This document shows, piece by piece, positions 37,400-48,888 of a stretch of DNA of 64,000 nt. The stretch comes from Acanthaster planci. Its lineage: Eukaryota; Echinodermata; Asteroidea; Valvatida; Acanthasteridae. The stretch covers positions 486,810 to 550,809 of the forward strand of contig NW_019091470.1 of NCBI RefSeq assembly GCF_001949145.1, read 5' to 3'. The position numbers and the translations under genes are program-made. Below the pieces are notes generated by a model that made no database searches, was not told the DNA's origin, and was given only the letters and a program-made list of their open reading frames with translations. Every line of letters begins with the position of its first letter. Positions within the stretch are counted from its first letter, which is position 1.

Positions 37400-37765
37400 A
37401 TATGCGGTGCCAACGACGAACATAGAACATCTGCATTTCAATACAGTATCAAATATTCCGGACCGAAACTATGAAATAGCTTACCGATTTCTCTCAGACG
37501 TTACATGTTATCTTATGCAATAGATTTCATGCATTTCTAGTCCCTGGGGTCATTTATTTGATGTTCATTTTGTGTAAAGTTTTCCCTGATTGTATTTTGT
37601 TGTTTCTTTTGTGTTGTCTTGTTTGTTTCTTGTAATGGCATGCCTGATACGAGCTCAGCTTTTAAGGTTTTTGCCACCTCTAGTGGCCTATTTAGCTCAT
37701 ACATTGTTAGTACCTGTATTTTGCCATGAGAAGGAAATGAATGTAGTTAAATTGAATTGAATTGA
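37400..37765 (+). mobile_element. 3' end of a degenerate non-LTR retrotransposon (LINE)
   Basis: The plus-strand translation around 37430-37500 reads RTSAFQYSIKYSGPKL, a stop, then NSLPISLRR. This is the C-terminal signature of CR1/L2/Jockey-type reverse transcriptase proteins (usually GPKxWNSLP). The stop is TGA (37472-37474) exactly where the conserved Trp (TGG) is expected. The frame then runs to a TAG at 37538. An untranslated stretch of about 200 bases follows and ends in ATTGA repeated three times (37751-37765), a typical LINE 3' microsatellite tail. The copy is 5'-truncated; upstream frames are not clearly reverse transcriptase. It lies antisense inside receptor intron 1. Confidence 0.75.
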
Positions 37766-38813
37766 AAATGTCATTGCCACACTTGAAAAAAATATTCAAG
37801 GTCCATCTGTTCGAGCTTCCAACGTACAACGCGTGGTTATGTGCTTTCAATGTGTTAAATTATTTATGCTCTATATGTTATTAAGTCAACTATCGAACTT
37901 GTCATGCTTCACTGCTGAGCCGGTAAACTCGCTAGTAGTTAATTTCACGACATTGTTCATAATGTTTAAACACTGGAAGAATGCTTCGCTAAAAGAATGA
38001 CGTCCTGCAATTTATCACTGTGCTTTGACGAAAATACTGTTGCTATCATCACTGCAAATTGCAAGACAAGGATAAACGCACGAGTCGCTGCCCTTTCCGG
38101 GCACGCTCGAACATCAAACATGGCGGAGAAGAGAGGTGCGCGATAAAATCTGTGACGTCAGTGCCGACGATCTTGTCACGACAGGTTACAAAGTGTGACA
38201 TTCCCATCACTGCCCACATAGTCTTTATCGACTGAATTTAACACATGTTGACATGGCGTAATCGCAGCAGCGCTATAGGGTCGATTTTACAACCAATGAA
38301 GACAGCGCACGATTGCGGGTGTGATGTGATTTCCAAGTCGGGAGCACGACCGAGGAATCCAACATTAGACTTGGGTAAATAGTCATAAACGGCGGGAAGG
38401 GTGAGCGCTGAGGTATTACGGGTTAGTCTGAGGTTTGTTTGAGGTGAAGTAAGCGGATTTGGCAACTTGTGGGATATTTTGACTCGAGCCCACGGGAGTT
38501 GCAAGTAAGTGCTTGCAGGTCGACAGGGGTCAGTTCGTGAGCTGTCACCCTCGACCGTGGAAAGATTGACCTGTCCGAGCACTGAGACAGCCTATGTTAG
38601 GTCTCCGGAACGCCAACACTGTAGGCTAGGATATCATTCTGTTTTATGTCTCTCAGTGTAACTGCAATGGTCCTTTATGGCACTTTAGCGCTATTGCCAC
38701 CGTCGGCGAAATAGAGGGATTTCACATTAGCGCCTTCTGTGCATATCGAAACCGAGGCTCTCTGTGTTGAACTTCATTGCGCGCCCGCGGAGTCGACACA
38801 GTACATACAGTAT

Positions 38814-38872
38814 CCCATTCGTAAGTGTGATGCCACTTCAGTTTTAACCACACCCACTGCACAAGATACACG
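38814..38872 (+). repeat. Dispersed repeat family 4, copy 1
   Basis: The sequence shares TTCG-AAGTGTGA, GT-TTAACCAC and CCCACTGCACA with 42841-42896 in the same orientation, over about 58 bases. The upstream 100 bases are only loosely similar. Confidence 0.55.
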
Positions 38873-40468
38873 ATCATCGCAGGTACGTTAGTTCGCGGTC
38901 AATTGTCGTTATTTTTTCTTTTGATTTCACGTGTCCAGTCATCCTGAAAACTCTTCCACACAAATTTGCAGCCTAAAAAGTCTGAGTTTAACATACTTTT
39001 ATGTATTTGTGTCTTGACTCCTTACTTTCAATCGTCTGATCGTATTAAGAATTGAAACTGACACAAACAGCCTCGTTTTCAAACGCGGAAGTGCGCAGAT
39101 CGACGCTAAAAGCGTCGTTTTGGGATCCCTCTATGTCTGGCAAAAAGCTGTAGCTTTGGCTGAGGATGATATGACGCACTTTTGAGCTAAAACAGATATA
39201 AAGCGAAAGCCTACTGTCAACAGGTTTTGCGCCACAGACCGCCTTCGCTAGAAGTGGCAATGTCATTCGTATGAATTGACCTCGTGTTTGGCACGATATA
39301 TACATTTGAATAAAGGTGCCAACTCTGGTAAAATATCCAGAATACCTAAAGGTTCTTTGTCAAGCGAGAAATTAAATGAAATGCATAGCGAGGACAACAA
39401 AATAATTGCTATCTCCGAGGGAACTGATTGAAAAACTTTCTGTATAATTTGCGTCAAAGAGGTACATGTAATTACGACACTCAAATGTATCTGAGGGCTC
39501 GATGAAAACCAAAAAATAAATAAGTAAAAAAAATAAAAAAATAAAAAAATAAACAGCATTGTACTGGAATGCTGATAAGTCATTATATTAATACTTGATG
39601 CTATGAATATAGTGATATTCATATTTACTGAATGTGGATTGGGAGATAGAAAAACAAGGCAGAAAATAACGTCATAATATGCAAATCTACTTGTCACAAG
39701 TCTACCAAAAAACCATTAAGTGCATAAATGTGCAACCAGACTCCCGCAAGCTCTTTCTAGAAACAAATAAATTCAGAAATTGTAGTCGACTAGCACTGTA
39801 TCCACGCTCGTAAGTCCATGATTTACAGTAGTCACCTTCCTATGAAACGACAAAGCCTGCGCTTATCCTAGGAGACGCCATTTAAAAAATACACGCGCAT
39901 GTTGCGAGTGTTCTTATCCAGTTCGTTGCTGACGGCAATTACGCATCTACTGAGTATAGAAGGATGCATCCGAGTCTGCTGTCTAGAGCTAGGCCTTGGT
40001 CTGCAAACCATTGGAAATGCGCGGAGACGCGCAGACAGAAGACCTAGCCGTAGCTCTGGAAGGCCGTTTCAGCCTAGCCACGGCCTAAGAGTGCGCATTG
40101 GCTAATATACGTCAACTTTGCATGTAGTCGGATTCCAATGTTACCACTGGCACATCGTGTAAAATGGACATGTTTATTAGAGCGGTGCTCACTTCTTCTG
40201 CGCGCATGATGTAACGCACACGTGTCTCATTTGACGTATGTGTCCGTGCCGCATCCCAAATTATTGCGTCTCATTCTAAGAAAGATGAGGCTTTAAGTGG
40301 AAAGGTGCAGCATCAACGAACCGGAATATCAACCTAGAGATGCGCGCGCATTTTGGCACTAACAACGACATCCTGTAGTCTGACAGGCATTTAACATGCG
40401 CGTAGCACCTCTGCAAAAGCTGGGCACAAATGCAGTAATGGCTTCCGGTCATTATAAAGGCAACCTAC

Positions 40469-40987
40469 CTGAGGAATACTGAAGAGGGTGGCCAGAAGGT
40501 ACGACGCCAGTATCAGCAGTTTGATGTGGAACGGTCTCTGGCGCTGGCCCAGCGGCTTGAGTACCGCCAGGCACCGATCAAGCGCCACGTCCACGGTGAT
40601 GAAGGAGGAGGCAAACAGCCCGAAGCTGGAGAAGAACTTGGCGATCTTGCACAGCGCATCGCCGGCCAACCAGACGTTGACGGCGTACCAGACCATGTGG
40701 AAGAGCATGTGGCAGTAGGTGACCACTAGGTCCACCAGGGCCAGGTTCAGGATCAGCGTGGTCACAGTGGACTTCCGCCGGCCGCGGATCTTGCAGGTGA
40801 CGGCGATGGCGATGCCGTTGCCCACGGTGGAGAAAATGATCATGGTGGCCAAGGTGGCCACCTTGAACGCCGTGAAAGGCGTAAACTCAGGCAGAGGTAT
40901 GGTGGTGTTTTCGTTGCAGTCAAAACCGGACGATAGTACTGCGCAAAGATCAAACTCCTGGTCTCTCTCTACCTCGATGGCGGCCAT
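40469..40987 (-). CDS. GnRH/corazonin/AKH-type receptor, exon 1
   Basis: Exon 1 encodes residues 1-173 of a G protein-coupled receptor predicted to bind a GnRH-, corazonin- or AKH-like neuropeptide at the cell surface. The start ATG at 40987 has a good context (CCAAGATGG) and an in-frame TGA three codons upstream. The extracellular N-terminus has Cys15, Cys24 and a glycosylation site at Asn27 (NTT). Helix 1 (about 42-64) contains GN at 56-57. Helix 2 has Asp86 (LALVD). The WLAGDALCK stretch carries Cys113. Helix 3 ends in DRC (137-139) instead of DRY, followed by AVLKPL as in AKH/corazonin receptors. Helix 4 lacks the near-universal Trp; Tyr163 sits in its place. Donor GTAGGT follows Gln173 in phase 0. 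All three exons sum to 1224 bases including the stop. Confidence 0.93.
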
Positions 40988-41464
40988 CTTGGATCAAGAG
41001 GAATCCCTCCTTCCTCCAAAAAAATGGGCGTAGCTGGCAAGTGGAGTCTGGCGAAGGTAGCCAAATGTGAAAGTGACAACCCGGCGACCAGAAAGGTGTA
41101 CCTCTGCTATAGCTTGTTGGTGTCTCAAAGATAAATTCCTAGTTGGAACGGCGTTTGTGTCAGCAAGCCAGCCAGTTGGACCGCAAAATCTGCCGAATGA
41201 ACAGTTCGAAAACAGATAAAATGAAACATAATCCTTGCTACATCTTCATCACCGTGGTAATTCTGACTTTTTGACCATCCAAAATTGACTGCAGTAACAT
41301 TAAGTTGCCTTATTACAAGTATAGAAGTTTCCACATTTCGTCTCATTTCCTGAGACGAACAGTTCTCAAACGACAAGGCCAAAACTGTAATACCAGTTCC
41401 GAGCCACTTGTGTTAACTTCAGTCGTAATTACACCAAACCCCATCTCCAACTATTCATAATTAC
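40988..41464. other. 5' flank of the receptor gene
   Basis: This must contain the 5' untranslated region of the minus-strand receptor gene, and possibly a further non-coding exon. No clear TATA box or initiator pair was found, so the promoter is not located. Confidence 0.5.
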
Positions 41465-41718
41465 CAGGGGCGGACCCAGAAGGGGGGGGGCGTGGATCCA
41501 AGATTTTAGGGGGGGGCGTGAACTAAATTTTATTTCAGGGGTGGTTTGGGAGGTTGGGTATCTGGAAACATAACTGCTGTCTTTTACGCCTTTGCCTTAT
41601 TTGTGGGGCTGGGTCCACCTATTTTTCCTCCCCCCCGTCTTTTTCTTCTCTTTTTATTATTTATTTTTTTGGGGGGTGTAAACGGGGTAGGGCGTGCGCC
41701 CCCTGGATCTCGCCCATG
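41465..41718. mobile_element. Small inverted-repeat element with CAGGGGCGG-type ends
   Basis: The left end CAGGGGCGGACCCAG at 41465 is inverted at the right end, where the reverse complement of 41703-41718 reads CATGGGCGAGATCCAG. Both ends are followed inward by G-runs (on the inward strand). Direct ATTAC pentamers flank it at 41460-41464 and 41719-41723. The 254-base interior has no coding capacity. The end sequence resembles hAT-type elements, but the 5-bp flank does not match the classic 8-bp duplication, so the superfamily is uncertain. A truncated relative lies at about 5184. Confidence 0.6.
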
Positions 41719-41723
41719 ATTAC

Positions 41724-43390
41724 GCAATACCAATCGAAACACCTATCCTCAACCGTGTCAGAATCCTACACATTTCTCTAATTTACAGTAAATTCCACAC
41801 GAAAGATAGGGTATTTAAATGTAGTGTGTAATTCCGTATGCCTTTGAATATTACTGACAACTGCAGCGGCAGTCCACAAAGTAAGCAACGACGCGTTGCA
41901 TCAGTTGGCAATACACCTGTGCACGGATGCTGAAGTATGTTACAGCAGAGTGCGTCGTTCTGCTATGTTATCATCTCGCTGGCAGTTACCCTTCGAAGCT
42001 GATCCCTGAAGTGAAGGGGATGACGATAGGATCGACTCCGTTTGTGACCTTGGGAACTTTTGTGAAATTTTTCAAGAGAGTGAACACAAACGCAACTTTG
42101 TGACATCTGATCAAATATTTGCGCTGTCGACTGGCAGAAGTTGAACACATTCCAACTCGAGCAAAATTTTGAGGCAAATATTTCATGGCGTCCCATTCGC
42201 TTCGCTTTCATATTCGCTCGTAAGTAAATGTCGGCCTTTCAACTCTCGCAAAATTTGCAGGGGTGAATTTCTGATCGCGTTCGTATGGGCTTCCACACTA
42301 GGTACGAACAAGCCTTTATGCAAATACAGAAGGGAAGATCTGACCCCTGGCCCAGCGAACTTACTCAGTGCGCGGAAGTGAGAATACGGCAGTGGCGGAC
42401 CTTGCCCCGACATACTGGTGTTTTGACCTTATATGCGCCAAAGGGATGCGCAATTCGAGTACCAAATTGGCTCATTCTGGTCACTGGAACAGTGTCAAGC
42501 AATCTCTCAACTGGCAGTATGGCTTTGAGGGCAGGAGATAAATTAACATCTCAGCAGGTGGTATCTAAATTCTTTTGTTTGCAACATTTTGCCAGGGCTG
42601 ATACATATTGCAGACTTACTGAAGCTTGGCACCCACCATTTTTTTTGCATGGCTTACGGGCACTATTATCAGTCACCAGACCAGACTACTCGAGGAGTGC
42701 GGAAAGAGCAGTCCACGTACTCTATATTTTATCTATCACCTTGGTTTCTCATTCACCTGACGCACCAATGAATGCAGCCGGCGTTGCCGATCACAGCGCA
42801 GTATGCACACAAATTATTGGTGCACTAGCACCTCGCCTATCCAGTTCGCAAGTGTGACGTCACATCGGTTTAAACCACGCCCACTGCACATGCACTGCAC
42901 ATAGAGTTACATGCATTAGTCGCCGTTTACATGGAACCGGAAATTAGCAAGCAACTTCAGCGATCGTCCCATGGGAGCCTTCAAATCGTGGCGCGTCCAC
43001 GTTTGTGACGAATCACTTACGAACCGGATAGACCATTGTAATCTCAGCGACGTGTGTGGTCCAATAACTTAGATTACGGCCCTCCAGCGCAAGAGGAAAA
43101 CATTTGTCGTCCAGTGTCATCACCATGGCTGCTGATGCAGCTCGATCATCGTATTATGAAACCCTATAGATAACCGTGGATTCAAAAGCCCGTTACGACC
43201 AGACTCTGCAACTGATCCAGATCGTGGAGTGACGATCCGTCACTTTTACCATCGATTTCTTATCCTGATATCGTACACTTTCCTGTGTACTCGCCGAGTC
43301 CATACACACCGAAGGACCAGCGAAGTTACAATGGTCTAACGGCCAACCAGTTTGTTTCCGGATGGGTCCGTGTTATGTTTCCACAGTCAT
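41724..43390. other. Non-coding stretch with family 4 copy 2
   Basis: A 190-codon frame at 42285-42857 shows no domain pattern and is probably non-coding. At 42841-42896 lies the second copy of the repeat at 38814, here containing a perfect TGACGTCA. A Kozak-like ATGGCTGCTGATGC at about 43123 opens only a 14-codon frame. Confidence 0.5.
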
Positions 43391-43466
43391 TTAACCCTAA
43401 CCCTCCTCAATCCTTCACCTGTTGGAGGACCATAGAGCTACAAACCCTGAGGAGTGTTAGGGTTAA
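43391..43466. mobile_element. Palindromic TTAA element, copy 1 (CCCTAAC ends)
   Basis: TTAA at 43391-43394 and at 43463-43466 flank inverted ends CCCTAACCCTCCTCA and TGAGGAGTGTTAGGG. The 76-base element is almost wholly inverted repeat plus a short middle. TTAA flanks with CCC-starting ends are the hallmark of piggyBac-type transposition. A 59-base sibling lies at 63210-63268. The TTAACCCTAACCCT end imitates telomere repeat but is only two units long. Confidence 0.75.
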
Positions 43467-43990
43467 TGATCTGCACGTTGTTTCATCAAAGGTACGGGTT
43501 TGTTTAATTTTATCACCGGATCGTTTTACGCCTAACAAACATGACAAATAAAATGGGCTGCAACTGCAATTTCTGGGGGACATGGTCATAATGGTGGATT
43601 TTTTCTTGGCCCCTTGGCCTTACCCCCAGAACCGTGGGGTCCAGCGTCCGCTCCGCTCCCACGAACTCCAAAGTAAATGAACCTTTTTCGGTATAGACTC
43701 TACATGACTTTTAACATGACACGAATTCTATTCTAGTTGTGTGCCCATAGAAATGCTGCTCCATTTCCCCTAAAATTTCTATGTATGGTAGCTACATGTC
43801 TTCGTATTTTATACCAAGAAAAAAAAACGGGCCCAAACCATGCTGTTTTCAAAAAAAGGGGGCCAAATATTTCCCGATCAGCGTCCGAAAGTCATGCAGC
43901 TCACATGTGTATTTGCGAAGACGAGCCGCAACGAAATAGCTGCAACCGATACACTGGAGATGGAAATGGGCTGCAGCCGGTTTTCCGTAC

Positions 43991-44047
43991 GTGTGTTTGT
44001 AGTTCCATAGTGTGTTTGTAGTTCCATAGTGGGTTTGTAGCTCTATG
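43991..44047. repeat. Tandem repeat, 19-bp unit, three copies
   Basis: The unit GTGTGTTTGTAGTTCCATA occurs twice without change and a third time with three differences (GTGGGTTTGTAGCTCTATG). Confidence 0.85.
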
Positions 44048-46720
44048 GTAATTCTCAGCCATGCTGCAGACGAGCCGAGTACCGGCGGGGTGCTCTTACC
44101 TGATTGGTCTGGAGCGGCTTTGGTTTCCTAACTGTTCGCTTTCTCCCCTTCTTGACGGTGACGTAATAACTGCTGCGGCATTCCAGCATGATTAGTCCTC
44201 GGGAATTTGCTGAATACTCAAGATACGTGTGCGCCGTCCCCCACATATGCGAAGTGCAAGCGTGGTATGGTACCGGTTAAGGTTTCGACCTTCCTGTTTG
44301 ATTCAACGGGGATTACAATAAATATTCACGATCTATTCCCCGGTGGTCGAGTCCAGCATTGGTTTATCAGTGCTTTTTCGTGCAAGCCCGTGTCTCTTCG
44401 TTGGCATGAAAATGATGAATGTTGAATGTCTATGTCCACGCTAAGTGCATGCGCTGCATGCAAACGATCTCCCGTTATCATTTCGCTGACAGCATGCCAC
44501 TGCCAATCCTATCCTCTAAAAATCATGGTCACCACTTGACCCTGAGGAGAAGCTCCCCAGGTCTGTGCTGTCACAGTGAATGAGTACACGTGGCGCTTTG
44601 CCATGAAGAGAAAATTGTAATATATACACCAATTCCCAAACATTCATTTTGTTAGGCTACACCCTGATCTTTTCGAAGGGGGGGGGGCATGTTCATGGGA
44701 TGATTCTGAAGAAATGTTCAGCGGATACCGAGACTGAAAGACAAACACTTCTATGTAACAAAATTAGAACGTAGAAACTACAAAATAGAGCCCTAGTTTT
44801 CATAGGACAGACTCCAATACAAGTATCGGCCAGCCACAAGTTTACTTGCACCCCTTGAAAGTGAGCCATGAATATTATTACACCCAAACGATGAACGCCC
44901 AGGTGCGCAAAGCGCGACATCCCGCTAGGGTAGAGTAATCAGCCAGAGAGATGGTCACAGACACTGTTTCAGCATTCTGAGTAAGACTGGGAAATTTTGG
45001 GAGGGCCTCTGCCCTCTAGAACGGCTGATGTTGGATGGACAGGGGAGTTATACGCTATTGTACATACATGTAGACATCTTTTAAAAAACATGAAGTCAAA
45101 GTCAGCACTGACCAAGGAAATATACGAAAAATGTCTTGTTGCATATGGACAAGTATTCATTCAACTGTAGAATACATATTGAACAAGACTACAAATATAC
45201 ACCACAGGTTTTTGTTTCGGATGAGAAGAAAATTGTACATGTCAGTGTACTTTTTAACTGTAAATTACTGAATGAGACTGCAAATAGTCCCACAGACTTT
45301 TTCAGATGAAATCCATTGTACCTGTATCCTAAATAAACAAACGCAGATGTACGCAGCCTTAAACATCATGGACTGTATCTGAATTACATGTAGGCCTATT
45401 TGCAGCTAAAATGTACCCGCACATATTATGGACCGTATACAGCTATTCAAGTGGTTATTTTAGCTGATAATGTGTGTATTGGCAGCCAGTCAAACGGGAA
45501 AACTGACACAAACACATACTGGTCGATGCACAACACACAGCTGTGATTTTGTCAATTGACACTACACTGCTATCTTTTGCCATGACATCGTCTATGGGGA
45601 TGCATAATGCATGTATAATAATGTATAATGCATGCCCCAATTTCACAAGTCGGCCTGCAAATCTGAGCATCCCCAAAAAGTTTATCGAGTGCAGTTTTTG
45701 GATATAATAATAAAAATTGGAAATACCTAGATGCATGAAGATGACGAATTCTTTGAAACAACTCACTGAAATATTTATGAAACTTTTGATCATTTTATTG
45801 CAGATTTTGGTCGGTCTCCCACGCTTTTAGCTTTACTCCCGCCGGTTGAAACCACAGAAAAACCTAGACAGTTTCTAAATCCATCCTACTAACGCTATTT
45901 GGTCTTTTTATATTTCCTGGCATTCCGGTGGATTCAGGAAGCATTGGGTACAGTGTAGTTGTTTTAATGTGACTTTCTTTTCAATTTGACAAAAGCCTTC
46001 GGTGAAGTGGCATGTGGGCAAGGAGTCAAATGGGCGAAGTGGTAAATGGTGAAGTGGCAGATTGGCAAAGTGATTGTCATGGTTATGGGCAAAGTGGCAT
46101 ATGATATGGTCAAAGTAACTGGTTAAACTTGGAAAGGTTTAATTGTAAAGACATGCCATATCCTGCCATCACGTAGCTCACACAGCGCTTGGTTCAGACC
46201 TTGGAATGAAAACAAATTTTAAATGTTAGACATAAGGGCCTGTGTACTTAACGTTAGGCTTTTTCTGTCATGATACATATAGACTGTTTAGACCGGTCAA
46301 CCTGACAAAGTGTTAACGTTAGAATTATTTCGTGCAAGAGATCTAAGGTGCTGGCGGTATATGGAACCCTCTCCCTGAGATAAAAAAAAAAACACAACAG
46401 AGGCACGCACCTGATATAAAATGGTCCGAACATAGGCGGATGTAGGGCAAGTTCCTCTCGGGATGTTCCTTGATATGTTGGAAGGCCATTTTGTCTGTCG
46501 ACTTTGAGACAGTTCTCGGGTTGCCTCACCTTCCCTTTTCAACACAGCGGCGCAAAAGTTCACCATGCTGGGCCTATAGCTAGTACAACACAAGCTGTAC
46601 GGTAAGCGCAAACAAAAAACTTCACTGGACTGGACAGCAAGAACGAACGTCGCGTATTGTTTATGCCCAACAGCTGATCGTAAGATGTAATTCAAGATGG
46701 CCGAATAACGAACCAGTGAT
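44048..46720. other. Non-coding stretch, nothing recognised
   Basis: Short frames only. A run of related words of the form GGCAAAGTGGCATATG and GTGAAGTGGCA occurs at about 46008-46110, a degenerate short repeat. TATAATGCATG words repeat at about 45602-45632. Confidence 0.5.
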
Positions 46721-46724
46721 GTCA

Positions 46725-46906
46725 TTGTCAACAGGCCTATAAGCGGGCTCACTAGCAAGAGTATGAGCCCCGAGCTGGACCACGAGAGGGCACATTTTTC
46801 TTGGCAAATGAGGCTCCTTTGGTCGGAACTGAACTTCGCTGGTTCACGAACGACTTTGAAATGCACGTGTTCCGGTCGCATCGTTACCAACACAATGAAG
46901 ACTCCC
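46725..46906 (-). repeat. Dispersed repeat family 2, copy 2
   Basis: This is the inverted partner of 17425-17600; see that entry for the shared words. It forms part of an overlapping 203-codon minus-strand frame (46297-46908), which is best explained as repeat DNA and not a gene. Confidence 0.7.
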
Positions 46907-48885
46907 AACTAAAAATGGCTCTTTTCAACCAATGAGGGAGTGCTTCTTCTTGAAGCAGATACGGTAATAATTACTGCAATAAATTCAGTTAGCTGTCGTA
47001 TCTAAGACGGCTAAGAGAGACAGTCGGCTAAAACCCGACTGCTTAAGCCCAGCCATTCTAAGATAAGTAAATAAAGGGGATAAACTGGAAAAACTGCCAA
47101 CATTTCGGGGATAGGCGCAGCGAGTGTCACGTCCATAATCAACAATCGTCCCTCGGGAACTCAATGACATCTTTGGGTAGGGACGACGGCTACTATCGAC
47201 GACACTATACCAAATGCAATTCACCGGCCAACACTACCAAAATCCGCCATCGACTGCACTCTGATGAAATGCATGATAGCAGTCAGGGGCTGCACGTGCT
47301 GCGTCTGCGCAGAAGTGCCTTCGTAAGTCGACACATGGTTTGCATATGTGGCGGGTTATCTGGGAATTAATGTTTCAATATTTGGATAAGTTTGACACGT
47401 GGCCTTGAGAGTGTCTGCACTAAAGTCTCGGGCTGTCTTGTCAGAGCAGTTTGTTCACGTTCATCTTGCCGACAATATCAAGTCTGGCTACTGGCTGCGT
47501 AACCTAAACCTATGCGAAAAATGGCCCCCAGTTGCTTTGGGGACGGTGAACATTTTATCACAAAACTGTGCAGATTAAGCTATCCTTTATCTCCGCTGAT
47601 TTCATGAATTCAGCACCGTGGAGTAATGGATACGCACGTCAGCAACTGGCAAAATTAAACATGCAGTAATCCGGCAGCTGGTGGATGGCAAGCCGCGTAG
47701 TCTGATATCCTGGCGATTGATAGGCTCTGCCAAGCCGAGAATGACCCTGCATGGTCGCTGGTATGATATGCATAAACCACTGGAGTGAAGACTCACTTCA
47801 GGAGACACCGTTACAAATTCCCTCTTTGGGTACAAGATTAGCATTTCGTCAGCGCGTACCTCCAACCTCCCAGGGCGCATGCTCAAAAGCGAAAAAGAAA
47901 TATATAGCAATTTAATGCCTTGATGATAAAGAAAACAATTTTTCTTTATCAAAACATATACCTAAATGCAATACACTTTTGATGCCGCAGCTTTCAAAAC
48001 ACCCCCACTGAACTTAACACGAATACTTAAAAAAAAAGACATACTCGACGTCGAAGAACTGATGTATTAGGTCAAGTAAGTGACAGCATATTATAGCTTT
48101 CACGCCCGGCGTCACGATCGCTGCTGTAATAGGTTCGAGGGCCATACACCACGAGGTGCCCTATCCTTGTTAGCAGATTGCATGGTATGATGGTTAAGAT
48201 TGATGGCTGGCCACGTGGAGCTTGCCACGCTGTCACCTTCGTGACGGATCACGCTCATTAGCCAATCAATGAGCAGGCAGTGATAACGACACGTTTACAC
48301 GGGGGCGCGCCTGCGAGAAGCCCCCAAAGAAATAGACCGATTCTCCTTCGTATCAATAATGTTCGAACCGCCGTCGACTGAAAAAAGGAGAACCGTATCA
48401 CGTTGATCCTGGGATACCTCCTTGTGTTCGTACGTATTGAGCGCACACGTCCAAATTGTGAAAACGTGGAAAACAATTAGTTTTACAAAGAAAACTTGAG
48501 CAATCAGTTCGAATTGTCATGAACGTTGGGCAAGATCTGAAGACAAGTTATTTCTACACGCAAGAAACAAGCGGCACTACTAGAAAGTCAACAAAAACGT
48601 TTCGGCAAATTTCGACAAAGCATTGCGATAACAGGAGGAATTTCCAACCCTTTTAGGGGGTCGTGTGATCGTGGCTGGTACTGGTCCTAAAGATCTCTCC
48701 ATTAATTCAGGATTTATTGGTCTGGGAACCAAACATCACTGAGACGAGCATGGACGTAATGATCGATAGAATGCACTTTCGCAAATCGGTGGCTTTCCCC
48801 CCCCCCCAACGCATAAATTCACCAATGCATGCCAACTGCATTCTTACCCTGAGCCACTGGAAGCCACAAAAAGCACAGTCTTCGA
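46907..48885. other. Non-coding stretch, nothing recognised
   Basis: No frame with domain-like features and no RNA gene. Poly-C at about 48799. Confidence 0.5.
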
Positions 48886-48888
48886 ATG

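Larger units (their letters stand above)
26642..40468 (-). other. Receptor intron 1, 13.8 kb
   Basis: The donor is CCTCAG|GTAGGT and the acceptor CCCTTTGTGCAG. The intron contains a LINE 3' end on the opposite strand (about 37.4-37.8 kb), a short GTCCTCA/TGAGGAC hairpin at 30936-30954, a small TATCGCCC/GGGCGATA hairpin at 34264-34283, a stray AGGGCGCCCTCT at about 34901, and a 60-base repeat at 38814 related to 42841. Several frames of 180-215 codons occur (for example 27766-28356, 28676-29320 and 33591-34157). They run through low-complexity or repeat-like DNA and look non-coding. No nested gene was recognised. Confidence 0.75.

Noticed and set aside
42855-42862. Perfect TGACGTCA (CRE-like) site; others at about 23773 and 38153
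   Set aside because: An 8-bp word expected by chance in this length, and one copy is inside a dispersed repeat. No nearby start site supports a regulatory call.
43120-43170. Strong Kozak ATG (ACCATGGCTGCTGATG)
   Set aside because: Stops after 14 codons and has no good donor before the stop.
43391-43406. Interstitial telomere sequence (CCCTAACCCT)
   Set aside because: Only two units, and they form the inverted end of a TTAA element that also occurs at 63210.
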